DNA from: Gammaproteobacteria bacterium
GTDB lineage: Bacteria > Pseudomonadota > Gammaproteobacteria > JAJFKO01
Reading direction: 5' to 3'
Assembly (NCBI GenBank): GCA_028284465.1
Contig: JANQRR010000010.1
Span: 85,738-149,737, forward strand
Length of the DNA: 64,000 nucleotides
The first letter of the stretch is position 1. Every line of letters begins with the position of its first letter. The position numbers were made by a program, and so were the translations under genes. The notes beneath the pieces were generated by a model, which worked only from the letters and a program-made list of their open reading frames with translations, was not told the DNA's origin and searched no databases. Shown piece by piece: positions 46,177 through 57,000 of the stretch.

Positions 46177-46658
46177 AAAAGATAACGTTATTTTACTCTA
46201 TTTTATTTATATTGTTGTTTGCTAATAGTGGTTATGCAAATTTTTTCAATGTTGCTCCACAAGTAACGACTACAATAAATATTGATAATCAAACATATTT
46301 TATATGGGGTCGAGATTTAGCGATAAATTCTTGTAAGCAAGATGTTACAGCTTCTTTTTCTAGCAATGATGATTGGTGGCATAGACGACAAGGGAAAATC
46401 ACTGTCATCATGCCTGAAAATGACGCGGGTTCTTTTTATCTTACATACACTGAGTTTGGTCGTGATACTCCAGTAGATCCTATAAATCAATGCGAGTTTA
46501 ATGTAACAGCAGACACAAATGGTAATATCACAGTCACTGAAATTTCATCCGCAGGTGCATATATCACTTGTACTTTAACTGGCAGTTCAAAAAACAACAA
46601 TTTGACATTACATCTTAATAATAATGTTAATTACTTAAAGAAAAAATTTAACAATTAG
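46173..46658 (+). CDS. Small secreted protein 2 of a three-gene set
   Basis: 161 residues, signal peptide ending GYA-NF (about residue 22). Beta-rich mature part, strings TTINIDNQTYFIWGRDL and YITCTLTGSSKNNNLTLHL. The C-terminal Cys pattern (QCEFNV...ITCTLTGS) parallels proteins 1 and 3 despite low identity. Gap to gene 3 is 10 bases. Function unknown. Confidence 0.75.
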   Translation: MKKITLFYSILFILLFANSGYANFFNVAPQVTTTINIDNQTYFIWGRDLAINSCKQDVTASFSSNDDWWHRRQGKITVIMPENDAGSFYLTYTEFGRDTPVDPINQCEFNVTADTNGNITVTEISSAGAYITCTLTGSSKNNNLTLHLNNNVNYLKKKFNN

Positions 46659-46668
46659 GATAAAGGTT

Positions 46669-47160
46669 ATGTTTAAGAAAATATTGTATACCTGCATTAT
46701 ATTAGCATTTATCCCCATGTTGACACTGGCAACTCAATCTCAATCAGCTCAATCTCAAAATGAGTCTGGCTTTTTTGCTACCCTTGTACCACCAAGATAC
46801 GGATCTTCATATTCTGTGTCCTTTAATTATAACTATGATACTAGTAGTCCTCATATGATGCAGCTCGGGATACATGATGAGGATCTAAAGCAAGGAAGTC
46901 TATTCTCGTTTACTAAAACAATCACTCATTTTGCAAATGCCCCTACACTAGAAGCTTATCTATTACGTCTAACAATCACTGCAGAAGAAAATTTTAATAA
47001 GACACCACTTTGTGTTATTGAATATAATGCAATCACCAAAACTATAGTTTGGATCACAAAAAATACTTACCAATCACATATCAAGCCTATAACCACATAT
47101 ACCTGTACCGCAACGCATTCAGGCAATCATTTATTTGTCTTTGTTATAAACCCAGAATAG
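46669..47160 (+). CDS. Small secreted protein 3 of a three-gene set
   Basis: 163 residues, signal peptide ending TLA-TQSQ (about residue 21), then a short Gln/Ser stretch and a beta-rich body with PLCVIEYNA...TYTCTATHSGNHLF, again a two-Cys C-terminal unit like the other two. RBS AAAGG before ATG. It converges with the MFS gene, whose stop is 5 bases away. Function unknown. Confidence 0.75.
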   Translation: MFKKILYTCIILAFIPMLTLATQSQSAQSQNESGFFATLVPPRYGSSYSVSFNYNYDTSSPHMMQLGIHDEDLKQGSLFSFTKTITHFANAPTLEAYLLRLTITAEENFNKTPLCVIEYNAITKTIVWITKNTYQSHIKPITTYTCTATHSGNHLFVFVINPE

Positions 47161-47165
47161 ACATT

Positions 47166-48470
47166 CTACTTTTTTAGTAATACTCGACAATGCGTTTCTG
47201 GAATAAAAAATGTTAAACCGAAACCAATAATTAATACTATTGGCAATAATGTCAATGCTAACTGATAGGCATAAACTGAATAAATCGGCACACCATCTTT
47301 AATAGTGCCATCCCAAAATAAATCTAATACGTAGCCTACTAAAGGTTGAAATACCGCTGCGCCAATAGTAACAATAAAATTAGTGGTTGCAGTGGCTGTT
47401 CCGGTCATGCGTGGCGGGCTGATCTCTTTACCAATCGCAAACACTAATACTTCTACGCTTGAAATCATGCCTAATAAAAATAACAATGCAAATAACAATA
47501 ATTTCGGGATAAATGTCGCATAAATAATAGCAAATAATATCAAAATTGTTATTAAGTTACCGACAATTAATGGCATCCGCCGTTGTTTCAACCAATCTGA
47601 AATGTATCCTGCGAGAGGCCCGCCAACTGCTACCCCGAGAAATACTAATGACGTTGAAGTTGCCGCATCATGCTGACTAAGATGATAACCATATCGCAAA
47701 AACGCGACTCCCCATAGTGATGCAAACACCGATACCGGCATAAATAAAAAACATCCAACTATACCATTGATCCAAAACCGCCAATTACGCACAATAAACC
47801 CTAATTTTTTCCAGGCATGTGACCAATCTTTATATTCTTGCTGAAGGATTTTACGCCGTGGATTTTGACCATGCACAAACAACCAAATTAATAATGTCAA
47901 CACAACGCCAACTCCACCAGAAACATATAACGCTTGTTGCCAACCAAGATGCGTAACCATGCGCGATAATACAATATCAGCTATCATTGCGCCTAACGTA
48001 CCTAAACCAGTAGTTAAGCCCGCCATAAAACCAAAACGCTCTGGTGGCAACCAAATGGCAGCTAATTTTAACGTGCCAACAAATGCAAACGCTGAACCAA
48101 AGCCCATTAGCGCTCGACCGATAAAACCGACATAAAGATTAGGGATCGCTGCTGATATAAACGCACCTAACGCACATAAACCTACCGCAATTGTCAACAC
48201 GATCCGTGGTCGATAACGATCTAAAATTAAACCGGCAGGAATTTGCATCGGCGTATAGGCATAATAATAAAACGCGGATAGAAAGCCTATTTCAGCTGCA
48301 AATACTCCATAGGCGCGCATGAGATCATGGATCATCACACTTGGCGCAACTCGCAATAAAAAATCATAACAATAGAAAATAGCGGATAAAATACAGATAA
48401 ACCACGGCAAATATTTTAGTGAAAATTTAGATTGCTTTTTTGTTTTACCTTGATAACGTTTAACTTTCAT
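47166..48470 (-). CDS. MFS transporter, nutrient-importer type
   Basis: 434 residues, twelve membrane helices. AGLILDRYRPRIVLTIAVG is the MFS loop signature; the N-terminal FLLRVAPSVMIHDLMRAYG resembles the phagosomal-transporter-like carriers of Legionella and Coxiella, which import amino acids, but this similarity is from memory. The central loop has KILQQEYKDWSHAW. It sits 22 bases after the thioredoxin/NHL gene on the same strand, so the two may be cotranscribed. Confidence 0.87.
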   Translation of the reverse strand: MKVKRYQGKTKKQSKFSLKYLPWFICILSAIFYCYDFLLRVAPSVMIHDLMRAYGVFAAEIGFLSAFYYYAYTPMQIPAGLILDRYRPRIVLTIAVGLCALGAFISAAIPNLYVGFIGRALMGFGSAFAFVGTLKLAAIWLPPERFGFMAGLTTGLGTLGAMIADIVLSRMVTHLGWQQALYVSGGVGVVLTLLIWLFVHGQNPRRKILQQEYKDWSHAWKKLGFIVRNWRFWINGIVGCFLFMPVSVFASLWGVAFLRYGYHLSQHDAATSTSLVFLGVAVGGPLAGYISDWLKQRRMPLIVGNLITILILFAIIYATFIPKLLLFALLFLLGMISSVEVLVFAIGKEISPPRMTGTATATTNFIVTIGAAVFQPLVGYVLDLFWDGTIKDGVPIYSVYAYQLALTLLPIVLIIGFGLTFFIPETHCRVLLKK

Positions 48471-48492
48471 TAAATATTTCCATAATAATTTT

Positions 48493-50037
48493 TTATTGCG
48501 TTAATGGCCAAGGCATTAATGTTTTATCATCAGGCTTGTATAATAAAATACGGTTATTGTTAGTATCAGCAATTAATACATTATTACCAAACAATGCTAA
48601 GCCGCCAGGCTCATTTAATTGACTCTTTAATGCTGGCCCACTTCCTTTACCTGGTTTGCCAGTACCCGCTAAAGTTACAACATTTTTATTCGTTAATTCT
48701 AGTAATTTTAATTTGTGATTATAGGTATCAGTAATATAAACTTGATTAACATTTTTAGCAGCAACGCCAAGCACATGTTGTAATAAAGCTTGATTAAATT
48801 GACCATCTTTATCGCCGAAAATAAATAATCCTCGCCCAATTAAAGTTGACACTTTTAACGTTTTTAAATTAATACGGCGCACAGCGGAATCTTCCGCATC
48901 AGCTACAAATAACCAATGATCTGCGATTGATAATCCACTCGGCTGAGAAAATTCCGCAGAATACGCTGGCCCATCAATGATCCCTTCACGACCATTGCCA
49001 GCAAGTAATTGTAATGTGTTTGCTATTGTGTCTAGCCGATAAATTTGATGATTACCCGCCATAGCAATATATAAATATGGCTGCTGAAATGCTAATCCCC
49101 AAGGTGAATTCATTCGCTTAGAAATAATGGTATTCGCACTAAACCACGGCCGCACGCTCTTAGCTGCTATAGTACTCACTTTATTTGTCGTTAAATCTAT
49201 TGCGCGAATTGCACTATTGTCTAGATCAGCAACATATAAAGTATTACCGAAAAATACTAAACCTTGAGGATTAGAAAAACGCGCAGTTTGCGCATTACCA
49301 TCTGTCATACCTTTAGCAAAACCACCAAATATTCGCTGAATTTTACCGTTATGATCAGTTAGAATAATTCGATTATGTAACGTATCACTAATCGCTACCC
49401 ACTGTGGTGATACCGCAATCTTGCCTGGCGCTGCTAAGGTATTCTTACCTGGAATCATTACAATGGGGCTTTTAGCAATTGGCTTAGTATTTAATTGATC
49501 TTTATATTTATTTAATAAACGCGCAACGGTGTGATTTAAGGTGTTATAGTGTCCTTCACCAACCACGCTGCCAACAACATTGCCTTGTGGATCAATCACA
49601 ATTTGTGTTGGCCAACCGATCACGCCATACGCATTCCACAATTTATGATCTTCATCTTGCACGATCGGATGAGTGATCCCATAGCGCATAATAACCTTGC
49701 GCAAGGTTCCCAGATTCTTTTCATTTTCAAATTTCGGTGAATGCACCCCAACAACGACTAGTTTGTTACCATATTTTTTTTCTAAACGTTGCAGATCTGG
49801 AATCACATGAATGCAATTGATGCAACCATATGTCCAAAAATCAAGGATCACGACTTTGCCATGTAATTTTTTCAAAGTTAATGGTTTTGGAACATTTAAC
49901 CATGGCAAACCGCGAGGAAATGCTAATGCTGAGGTTCCTGAGCGCTTACTAAACGGTTTAGTAATAAAATAACCAATGCCTACTATTATTAGACAAACAA
50001 TGATAATAACGATGAAAATTTTAATAAATTTTGCCAT
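48493..50037 (-). CDS. Membrane-anchored thioredoxin-like protein with NHL propeller
   Basis: 514 residues in three parts: an N-terminal membrane anchor (about 4-25); a thioredoxin-like domain of the TlpA/AhpC kind (about 45-175) with active-site WTYGCINCIHV, so a Cys-x-x-Cys pair; and an NHL-repeat beta-propeller (about 200-510) with strings such as NPQGLVFFGNTLYVADLDN, QPSGLSIADHWLFVADAED and EPGGLALFGNNVLIADTNN. This matches the NHLRC2-like family. Cellular role unclear; envelope redox function with a propeller for binding is a guess. Divergent from the serine protease. Confidence 0.88.
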   Translation of the reverse strand: MAKFIKIFIVIIIVCLIIVGIGYFITKPFSKRSGTSALAFPRGLPWLNVPKPLTLKKLHGKVVILDFWTYGCINCIHVIPDLQRLEKKYGNKLVVVGVHSPKFENEKNLGTLRKVIMRYGITHPIVQDEDHKLWNAYGVIGWPTQIVIDPQGNVVGSVVGEGHYNTLNHTVARLLNKYKDQLNTKPIAKSPIVMIPGKNTLAAPGKIAVSPQWVAISDTLHNRIILTDHNGKIQRIFGGFAKGMTDGNAQTARFSNPQGLVFFGNTLYVADLDNSAIRAIDLTTNKVSTIAAKSVRPWFSANTIISKRMNSPWGLAFQQPYLYIAMAGNHQIYRLDTIANTLQLLAGNGREGIIDGPAYSAEFSQPSGLSIADHWLFVADAEDSAVRRINLKTLKVSTLIGRGLFIFGDKDGQFNQALLQHVLGVAAKNVNQVYITDTYNHKLKLLELTNKNVVTLAGTGKPGKGSGPALKSQLNEPGGLALFGNNVLIADTNNNRILLYKPDDKTLMPWPLTQ

Positions 50038-50054
50038 GACCTTCCCTGCTCGTA

Positions 50055-50063
50055 TGCTATACT
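50055..50063 (+). promoter_or_regulatory. Extended -10 promoter of the trypsin-like protease gene
   Basis: TGCTATACT (50055-50063) in the 62-base divergent gap, 37 bases before the protease ATG. No good -35. Similar to the dnaG promoter. Confidence 0.45.
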
Positions 50064-50099
50064 TTTAGCTAACTTCACACCATTGGTATTGTACAAACC

Positions 50100-51263
50100 A
50101 TGAAACAGTTTATTAAATCCGTTTTATTTATCTTATTGATTGTATGGTTAACTGCTAGCAAAGTCTATGCACTTGACGCTCAACAAGTCTATAAAAAAGT
50201 ACAAAAATCGATATATACATTATATGGCATCCATGCGCAGAAAAATCGCCCCGTTGCTCTAGGCAGTGCTGTAGCAATTACTAAAAATATTTTGGCAACT
50301 AATTGTCATGTAGCACTCGCAGGCCATTACTTAGTATTAAAAGTTGGCAATCAATATAAAACTGCGCGCGTAGTCTACCATAATCGCCGTCAAGATTTAT
50401 GTTTAGTTGAAGTTCCTGGTATGCAATTTACAAGTGTACCCATTCGCCAATCAAAAAAAGTTGCAATTGGTGAAGATGTGGTTGCTATTGGCAACCCGGC
50501 TGGCTTAGAAAAAACCTTATCAAAAGGCATCATTTCGAACATTCACCGCGCGCGTGGAAGCGTATTATTACAAACTGATGCGTCAGTCTCACGCGGCTCC
50601 AGTGGCGGTGGTTTATTTGATAACAAAGGTAATTTAATTGGGATCATTACCTTAAAATTACGCCGTGCAGATGATATTGCGTTAGCAATTCCTACTGAAT
50701 GGGTGCTTAGCGCGCTTGCACATGAACCAAATAAAGTTGACTATACTAAACCACCGACATCAGCATCAGCAGCACCTTCGCAAGCAACCCGTATTGGCAC
50801 TTATGGTCGTGATAAAATTATTTTAATGAAACGTGATAATAAATGTGTGTTTTCTGCAGTTGGCTATGACCGTGCTAATCAGCTTCAATTCGAAGCTTTA
50901 TGGAGCCCTAATTACCGTGGTTTTATGATGTTTTTCCCACTAAATCTAGCTTCACAGCGCATTATTCGCGATTCTATCTTTGGGCCAATAAAGCGTGATC
51001 AAATTAAAATGTACGGTCGCACCCGCAATCAATTACGCTTAGAGAATAAAAATTATGCCATTTTATATTATCAAAAATTAGATACAACGCGTCCAGCATT
51101 GATCACTAAAATCAAGAATAAATTAAACCCAATTTTGACAAAACAAAGTCATTTTATTGTTAGAATGTATGATCCTCACTCATTAAATAAATTTACTAAT
51201 GTTCGTTTTGGGCTTGATGGCTTAGCAGCAGCGATAAAATCTTATCAACAACATTGTAAATAG
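50100..51263 (+). CDS. Exported trypsin-like serine protease, HtrA-like without PDZ
   Basis: 387 residues with a signal peptide ending YALDAQ (about residue 25). The chymotrypsin-fold triad is visible: His in ATNCHVALAG, Asp in RRQDLCLVEV, Ser in SRGSSGGGLFDNKG; the IGNPAGLEKTLSKGIIS string is S1C/HtrA-like. No PDZ domain follows; instead about 160 residues of unrecognised sequence (CVFSAVGYD, FFPLNLASQRIIRDS). Probably periplasmic quality control or processing. Confidence 0.88.
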   Translation: MKQFIKSVLFILLIVWLTASKVYALDAQQVYKKVQKSIYTLYGIHAQKNRPVALGSAVAITKNILATNCHVALAGHYLVLKVGNQYKTARVVYHNRRQDLCLVEVPGMQFTSVPIRQSKKVAIGEDVVAIGNPAGLEKTLSKGIISNIHRARGSVLLQTDASVSRGSSGGGLFDNKGNLIGIITLKLRRADDIALAIPTEWVLSALAHEPNKVDYTKPPTSASAAPSQATRIGTYGRDKIILMKRDNKCVFSAVGYDRANQLQFEALWSPNYRGFMMFFPLNLASQRIIRDSIFGPIKRDQIKMYGRTRNQLRLENKNYAILYYQKLDTTRPALITKIKNKLNPILTKQSHFIVRMYDPHSLNKFTNVRFGLDGLAAAIKSYQQHCK

Positions 51264-51344
51264 TTTTCTCAACTTATCGGTAGCCAATCCTACTATTTTT
51301 TAGTATAATATCCTGTTGTTTATAAAAACTAGCTTAGGAAATTT

Positions 51345-54029
51345 ATGACTGCGAATTTAAGCACCCCACTTATTCTCGTTGATGGCTCTTCGTTTTTATA
51401 CCGTGCATTTCATGCCTTACCGCCATTAATGAACTCTAAAGGCCAACCTACGGGTGCAGTCTATGGCGTCATCAATATGCTACGTAAGCTTTTAAAAGAT
51501 TATACGCCTCAACAAGTTGCCGTCATTTTCGATGCCAAAGGTAAAACTTTTCGCGATGAGCTATATCCTGAATATAAGGCTAACCGCCCACCTATGCCAG
51601 ATGATCTGAGCAGTCAAATTCAACCTTTACATGACATTGTCACGGCCATGGGATTACCCATGTTGATCATTGAAGGTGTCGAAGCTGATGATGTCATTGG
51701 CACTCTTGCTACTATTGCTACGCAACACCAACAACCAACCATTATTGCCACCGGTGATAAAGATATGGCTCAATTAGTCAATGAACATATCACGCTTATT
51801 AATACCATGACTGACAGCAAGCTTGATGTTGCTGGTGTTGAAGCTAAATTTGGAGTGCCTCCTAAACTTATTATTGATTACCTTACCCTAATTGGTGATA
51901 ACGTCGACAACATTCCCGGCGTCGCTAAAGTGGGGCCAAAAACAGCAGTAAAATGGCTGCAAAAATATGGTTCGCTTGATAATATTATTACTCATGCTGA
52001 TGAATTCACTGGTAAAATAGGCGATAACCTACGTGCAAGCTTGAGCTATTTACCGCTATCACGTCAACTGGTGTCGATTAAACTTGATCTTAAACTCAAC
52101 ATTAAACTCAATGAGTTACAACCTAAACCAGCAGATGAACAATGCTTAATTAAACTCTTTACCGAACTTGAATTTAAAGGTTGGCTTGCTGAATTGTTAG
52201 GAAAAAATCAACAATCTCAACAACAACATTATGAAACTATTTTAGATGAGAAAAGTTTTAATACTTGGCTCCAAAAACTCAAATCAGCCGAATTATTTTC
52301 GTTTGACACGGAAACAACTGATTTAGCTTATATGCAAGCTGAAATAGTTGGGGTATCTTTTGCTGTTAAGCCTGAAACCGCTGCCTATGTTCCCGTTGCT
52401 CACGATTACATGGGCGCACCACAACAATTATCACGTGAATTTGTACTTAGTAAACTTAAACCGCTATTAGAAGATCCTAACATTATCAAAGTTGGGCAAA
52501 ATCTTAAATATGATATGAATGTATTACGCAAATATGACATTCATATGCAAGGTATCGAATTTGACACCATGCTTGAATCTTATGTGTTAAACAGTAGTGC
52601 AAATCGACATAACATGGATAGCCTAGCATTAAAATATCTCGGCAAACGTACTATTCATTTTGAAGATATTGCTGGCAAAGGTGCCAAGCAATTAACTTTC
52701 AATCAAATTCCTTTAGACGATGCAAGCCCGTATGCTGCCGAAGATGCTGATGTTACCTTACAACTTCACCAAACCTTATGGCCTAAGCTCAAACAACAAG
52801 AAGGCTTGCAATACATTTTCACTGAATTAGAGATGCCTTTAATACCAGTATTATCACGCATGGAATGTCATGGTGTATTAATTGATGCTAAAAAACTAAA
52901 ACACCAAAGCGCTACTTTAGCAAAAAGAATTGATGCTTTAGAACAACAAGCTTATAAAATCGCACAAAGTAAATTTAATTTAAGTTCACCCAAGCAGTTG
53001 CAAGAAATTCTTTATGAAAAATGTCAATTACCAATATTACAAAAAACCCCTAAAGGACAACCTTCAACTGCAGAATCAGTGCTACAAGATCTTGCGCATG
53101 ATTATCCATTGCCAAAAATCATTTTAGAATATCGTAGCTTAAGCAAATTAAAATCCACGTACACTGATAAATTACCTTTGCAGATCAATGCGCACACTGG
53201 TCGTATACATACATCCTATAATCAAACCGTTGCTGCAACTGGGCGCTTATCATCATCTGATCCTAACTTACAAAATATTCCCGTGCGCACTGAGCAAGGC
53301 CGCAATATTCGCCAGGCATTTGTTGCGCCTAAAGGCTTTCAATTAATTTCAGCCGATTATTCACAAATTGAATTACGGATCATGGCACATCTATCTCAAG
53401 ATAAAGGTTTGCGTGATGCTTTTGCTAAAGGTTTAGATATTCACAAAGCCACAGCTGCTGAAGTGTTTGGAATTAGTATTGATAAAGTGACTAACGATCA
53501 ACGTCGCAGCGCAAAAGCGATTAATTTTGGCTTGATTTACGGCATGTCTGCTTTTGGCTTAGCAAAACAACTAGGGATCTCGCGTGACGCAGCAGATAGA
53601 TACATCGAAGTTTATTTTCAGCGTTATCCTGGGGTGAAAAACTATATGGAAGCAACGCGCGCCCAAGCTCACCAACAAGGCTATGTTGAAACACTATATG
53701 GTCGAAGGCTTAATCTTGCAGAAATTAACTCGGCTAATATGCAACGGCGCCGTGCTGCTGAACGCACTGCAATTAATGCACCCATGCAAGGCACTGCCGC
53801 AGATATTATTAAACGTGCAATGATCACCGTTGACCAGTGGTTAACAACCACCAACTATGACGCGTATATGATTATGCAAGTGCACGATGAGCTAGTGCTT
53901 GAAGTCGCTGATAAACACGTTGCTGACGTTAAAAAAGCATTACAAAAATCCATGAGTGAAGCTGCGCAATTGTCAGTGCCGCTTATCGTTGACGTTGGCG
54001 TCGGTAATAACTGGGATGAAGCCCATTAG
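51345..54029 (+). CDS. polA: DNA polymerase I
   Basis: 894 residues, close to E. coli. 5' nuclease domain (LVDGSSFLYRAFHALPP, IIEGVEADDVIGTLA, GDNVDNIPGV), 3'-5' exonuclease domain with intact DTET motif (FSFDTETTD) so proofreading is expected, and polymerase palm/fingers (SADYSQIELRIMAHLS, RRSAKAINFGLIYGMS, MQVHDELVLEV). Its -10 box TATAAT lies at 51304-51309. The SNF2 helicase starts 8 bases after its stop. Confidence 0.98.
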   Translation: MTANLSTPLILVDGSSFLYRAFHALPPLMNSKGQPTGAVYGVINMLRKLLKDYTPQQVAVIFDAKGKTFRDELYPEYKANRPPMPDDLSSQIQPLHDIVTAMGLPMLIIEGVEADDVIGTLATIATQHQQPTIIATGDKDMAQLVNEHITLINTMTDSKLDVAGVEAKFGVPPKLIIDYLTLIGDNVDNIPGVAKVGPKTAVKWLQKYGSLDNIITHADEFTGKIGDNLRASLSYLPLSRQLVSIKLDLKLNIKLNELQPKPADEQCLIKLFTELEFKGWLAELLGKNQQSQQQHYETILDEKSFNTWLQKLKSAELFSFDTETTDLAYMQAEIVGVSFAVKPETAAYVPVAHDYMGAPQQLSREFVLSKLKPLLEDPNIIKVGQNLKYDMNVLRKYDIHMQGIEFDTMLESYVLNSSANRHNMDSLALKYLGKRTIHFEDIAGKGAKQLTFNQIPLDDASPYAAEDADVTLQLHQTLWPKLKQQEGLQYIFTELEMPLIPVLSRMECHGVLIDAKKLKHQSATLAKRIDALEQQAYKIAQSKFNLSSPKQLQEILYEKCQLPILQKTPKGQPSTAESVLQDLAHDYPLPKIILEYRSLSKLKSTYTDKLPLQINAHTGRIHTSYNQTVAATGRLSSSDPNLQNIPVRTEQGRNIRQAFVAPKGFQLISADYSQIELRIMAHLSQDKGLRDAFAKGLDIHKATAAEVFGISIDKVTNDQRRSAKAINFGLIYGMSAFGLAKQLGISRDAADRYIEVYFQRYPGVKNYMEATRAQAHQQGYVETLYGRRLNLAEINSANMQRRRAAERTAINAPMQGTAADIIKRAMITVDQWLTTTNYDAYMIMQVHDELVLEVADKHVADVKKALQKSMSEAAQLSVPLIVDVGVGNNWDEAH

Positions 54030-54037
54030 AGTATATA

Positions 54038-57000
54038 ATGTATGATTTAGCCCATTTAGATAATTACTACCACGGTTTTTCTAAATTAGAAAAATTCATT
54101 CTGCAATTATTGTCTATAATGTTTGAACCTACTAGTAAAACAACCATTGTTAAATGTTTACAAGAATACAGCCAACATAACGACCAGCAATCACTACTAA
54201 ATAATGCTGCCATTGGCTCGATATTGACAAAGTTTAACAAGCTTAAACTCATCAACCAAGACTTTAGAGTTCATTCAGATTTTATTGAAATTATTACTCG
54301 CCGCGCTTTAAAAGATAATAATTTTGCCTTGATGGCTCGCGCTATTCAAACAGTACTGCCATTGCAAAATCATCACACGCCTTTACCTTATAGTGCCGAA
54401 CGTTGTTTGCGAGATATTCGTATTCATCTGTATAGCCAAGACATTGTCGCTCTTAATCGCTGCCTTGAGTTAGCTTATAAATATTATGCAGAATTTTTTA
54501 ATCAACATGAACCATTAGCAAGGATATGTAATTCACCATGGGATGCAACTTGGTTTACAACATTAAACATTGATATTCAGCATATGGCGCTTAAAAAAAT
54601 ATTGCGCTACGCTGCGTTAGGCTTAAGAAACATTCAACCGATTATTGACTTCATCGGATCACATCACACCCAATCAAATAATGACAGCGATACATCATTT
54701 AATTATCTGCTGCTGCCTATGTTATTATTACAAGGAAACACTGAGCTTATAGAGAATATTGATAGCAACTCTGCTTTTATAAACTTTGCTGATGGTGATT
54801 ATCAACAAGCAAGCGATAAATTAACCACCTTATTGTGCTATTATCGCCGTAAAATGCGCATGAAAAATTATACGTTTGACGATATAACCACATTATTTTA
54901 TTGCTTAACATTGCTTGCCAGAGAAGATTTACCCGCGCTTAATGAATTACAGCAATATCTTAAAGCGACTGAAAAAAAACTTGTTACTGAATTACAACCT
55001 GTTTACCAGTGTATACAAGCCGCTGTATTTATCAAACAAAACCAAACCCAACAAGCAAGAGATATTTTAACAAATATTGATGAAAGAACCTTGCTACCTT
55101 TAACAAACATTTTGCAAACGTTGGTATTATTCTGGCTAGACTCTACCCAGGCTAAGCGCAAAGTTTATGAATTAGAAATTTATTTACGCAATGCTAACAA
55201 GCATCATTATATGTGGGTAAGTATATTGGCAACTGAACTACTAGCTCAGCTTACTGATAAAAATTACCAACAAATCTTTGATAAACTCAAACAACAATGT
55301 TCTATGCCTAGCATTCTTAATATCATTAATAAACAACCAACATGGCAGCGCACCCTAAACGCCTTAGAAAGCTATGGTAACACTATTTTACAACAGGAAA
55401 ATAAAGCTCCCACCCGCCTAGCATGGTTTTTTAATCCCAAAACACTTGAATTACAGCCCCGCGAGCAAAAACTTGGCATTAAAGGTGTTTGGTCAAAAGG
55501 CCGTAATATCGCTCTTAATCGATTATACAAACTAGATGAACAACTTGATTATTTAACCTCACAAGATAAACGGATCTGTGAAATGATCAACGAAACTCGA
55601 GATTATCATTATGGCAATAATCGCTATTCTTTTGATATGCCGAAAACCCTGTGTGAATTAGTTAATCATCCTTATCTATTTCTATTAGACTCTATGCTAG
55701 CAATAGAAATTGTTAAAGGTGACCCAGAGCTTATTATTGAGAAAGTTAATGCTAAAAACTATCTTGTAAAGTTTACTATAGATATTCCTGAAGATGATAT
55801 TGCTTTAATTGCTGAAACGCCTACGCGTTATCGTTTATTTCAATTTAATAAACCCATCCGTGACATCGCTAATATAATCGGTAATGATGGCTTAACTGTG
55901 CCATTAGCTGCAAAAGCACAAATTCTTAGAATAATTAATCATATTGCCTCATTTATTACTATTCATTCCGCAATCGGTGGCTCTAAAACAAGCTTAGCAA
56001 CTATTAATGCTAATTCACATCCTTATGTTCATTTGCTACCAATGGCTGCTGGTTTCAAGCTCGGTTTTTATGTTAAACCATTTGGAGCAGTTGGCCCTTA
56101 TTATAAACCTGGTGTGGGCAGTAATAATGTTATTGCTGATATTAATGGTGAGCGCATGCAAGCACGCCGTGATCTTAAAGAAGAAAGTAAGCTCGCCCAA
56201 CAAGTTATTGATGCTTGTCCAGCACTTGGCATTATCAATAATATTGCCGATGAAGTGCTATTGGATACACCTGATAATTGTTTACAAGTATTGTTTGAAC
56301 TACATAATTTAGCTGAGCAAGTGACTATTGAATGGCCTGAAGGTGAAAGACTTAAAATCAAACATCGTGCGCACAACAAACAATTATCTCTCAATGTCAG
56401 CAATAAAAATGATTGGTTTCTCATTAATGGTAACATAACACTTGATCAACATAACTCGTTGGAATTCACTGAGTTACTCAAATTGGCACAACAAAATAGC
56501 AGTAAATTCATTCCACTGGATGAAAATCAATTTATTGCTTTAACTGACGATTTACGTAAACAATTAGATATTTTAAATCGTTATACAGAAATCACGCCAG
56601 ATGGTGCTAAAATCCATCCACTTGCTAGCGCTACTATTGAAGGCATATTACAGCAAGCAAATAAGCTAGTCACCGATAATGCTTGGCAACAACAATTAAA
56701 TCATTTAAAACAAGCCGAACAATTACAAGTTAACATTCCTTCAACTCTGCAAGCGCAACTGCGTGACTATCAACAAGAGGGTTTTATTTGGTTAGCACGT
56801 CTAGCTCATTGGAATGTAGGTGCTTGTTTGGCTGATGATATGGGCTTAGGTAAAACGCTGCAGGCACTAACTTTAATCCTATTACGTGCTCAACTTGGGC
56901 CTTGTTTAGTCATCGCACCAACTTCTGTGTGTATGAATTGGATTGATGAAGCTAAACGATATACTCCAACATTAAATATTGTGCAGATGAATAGTAAATG

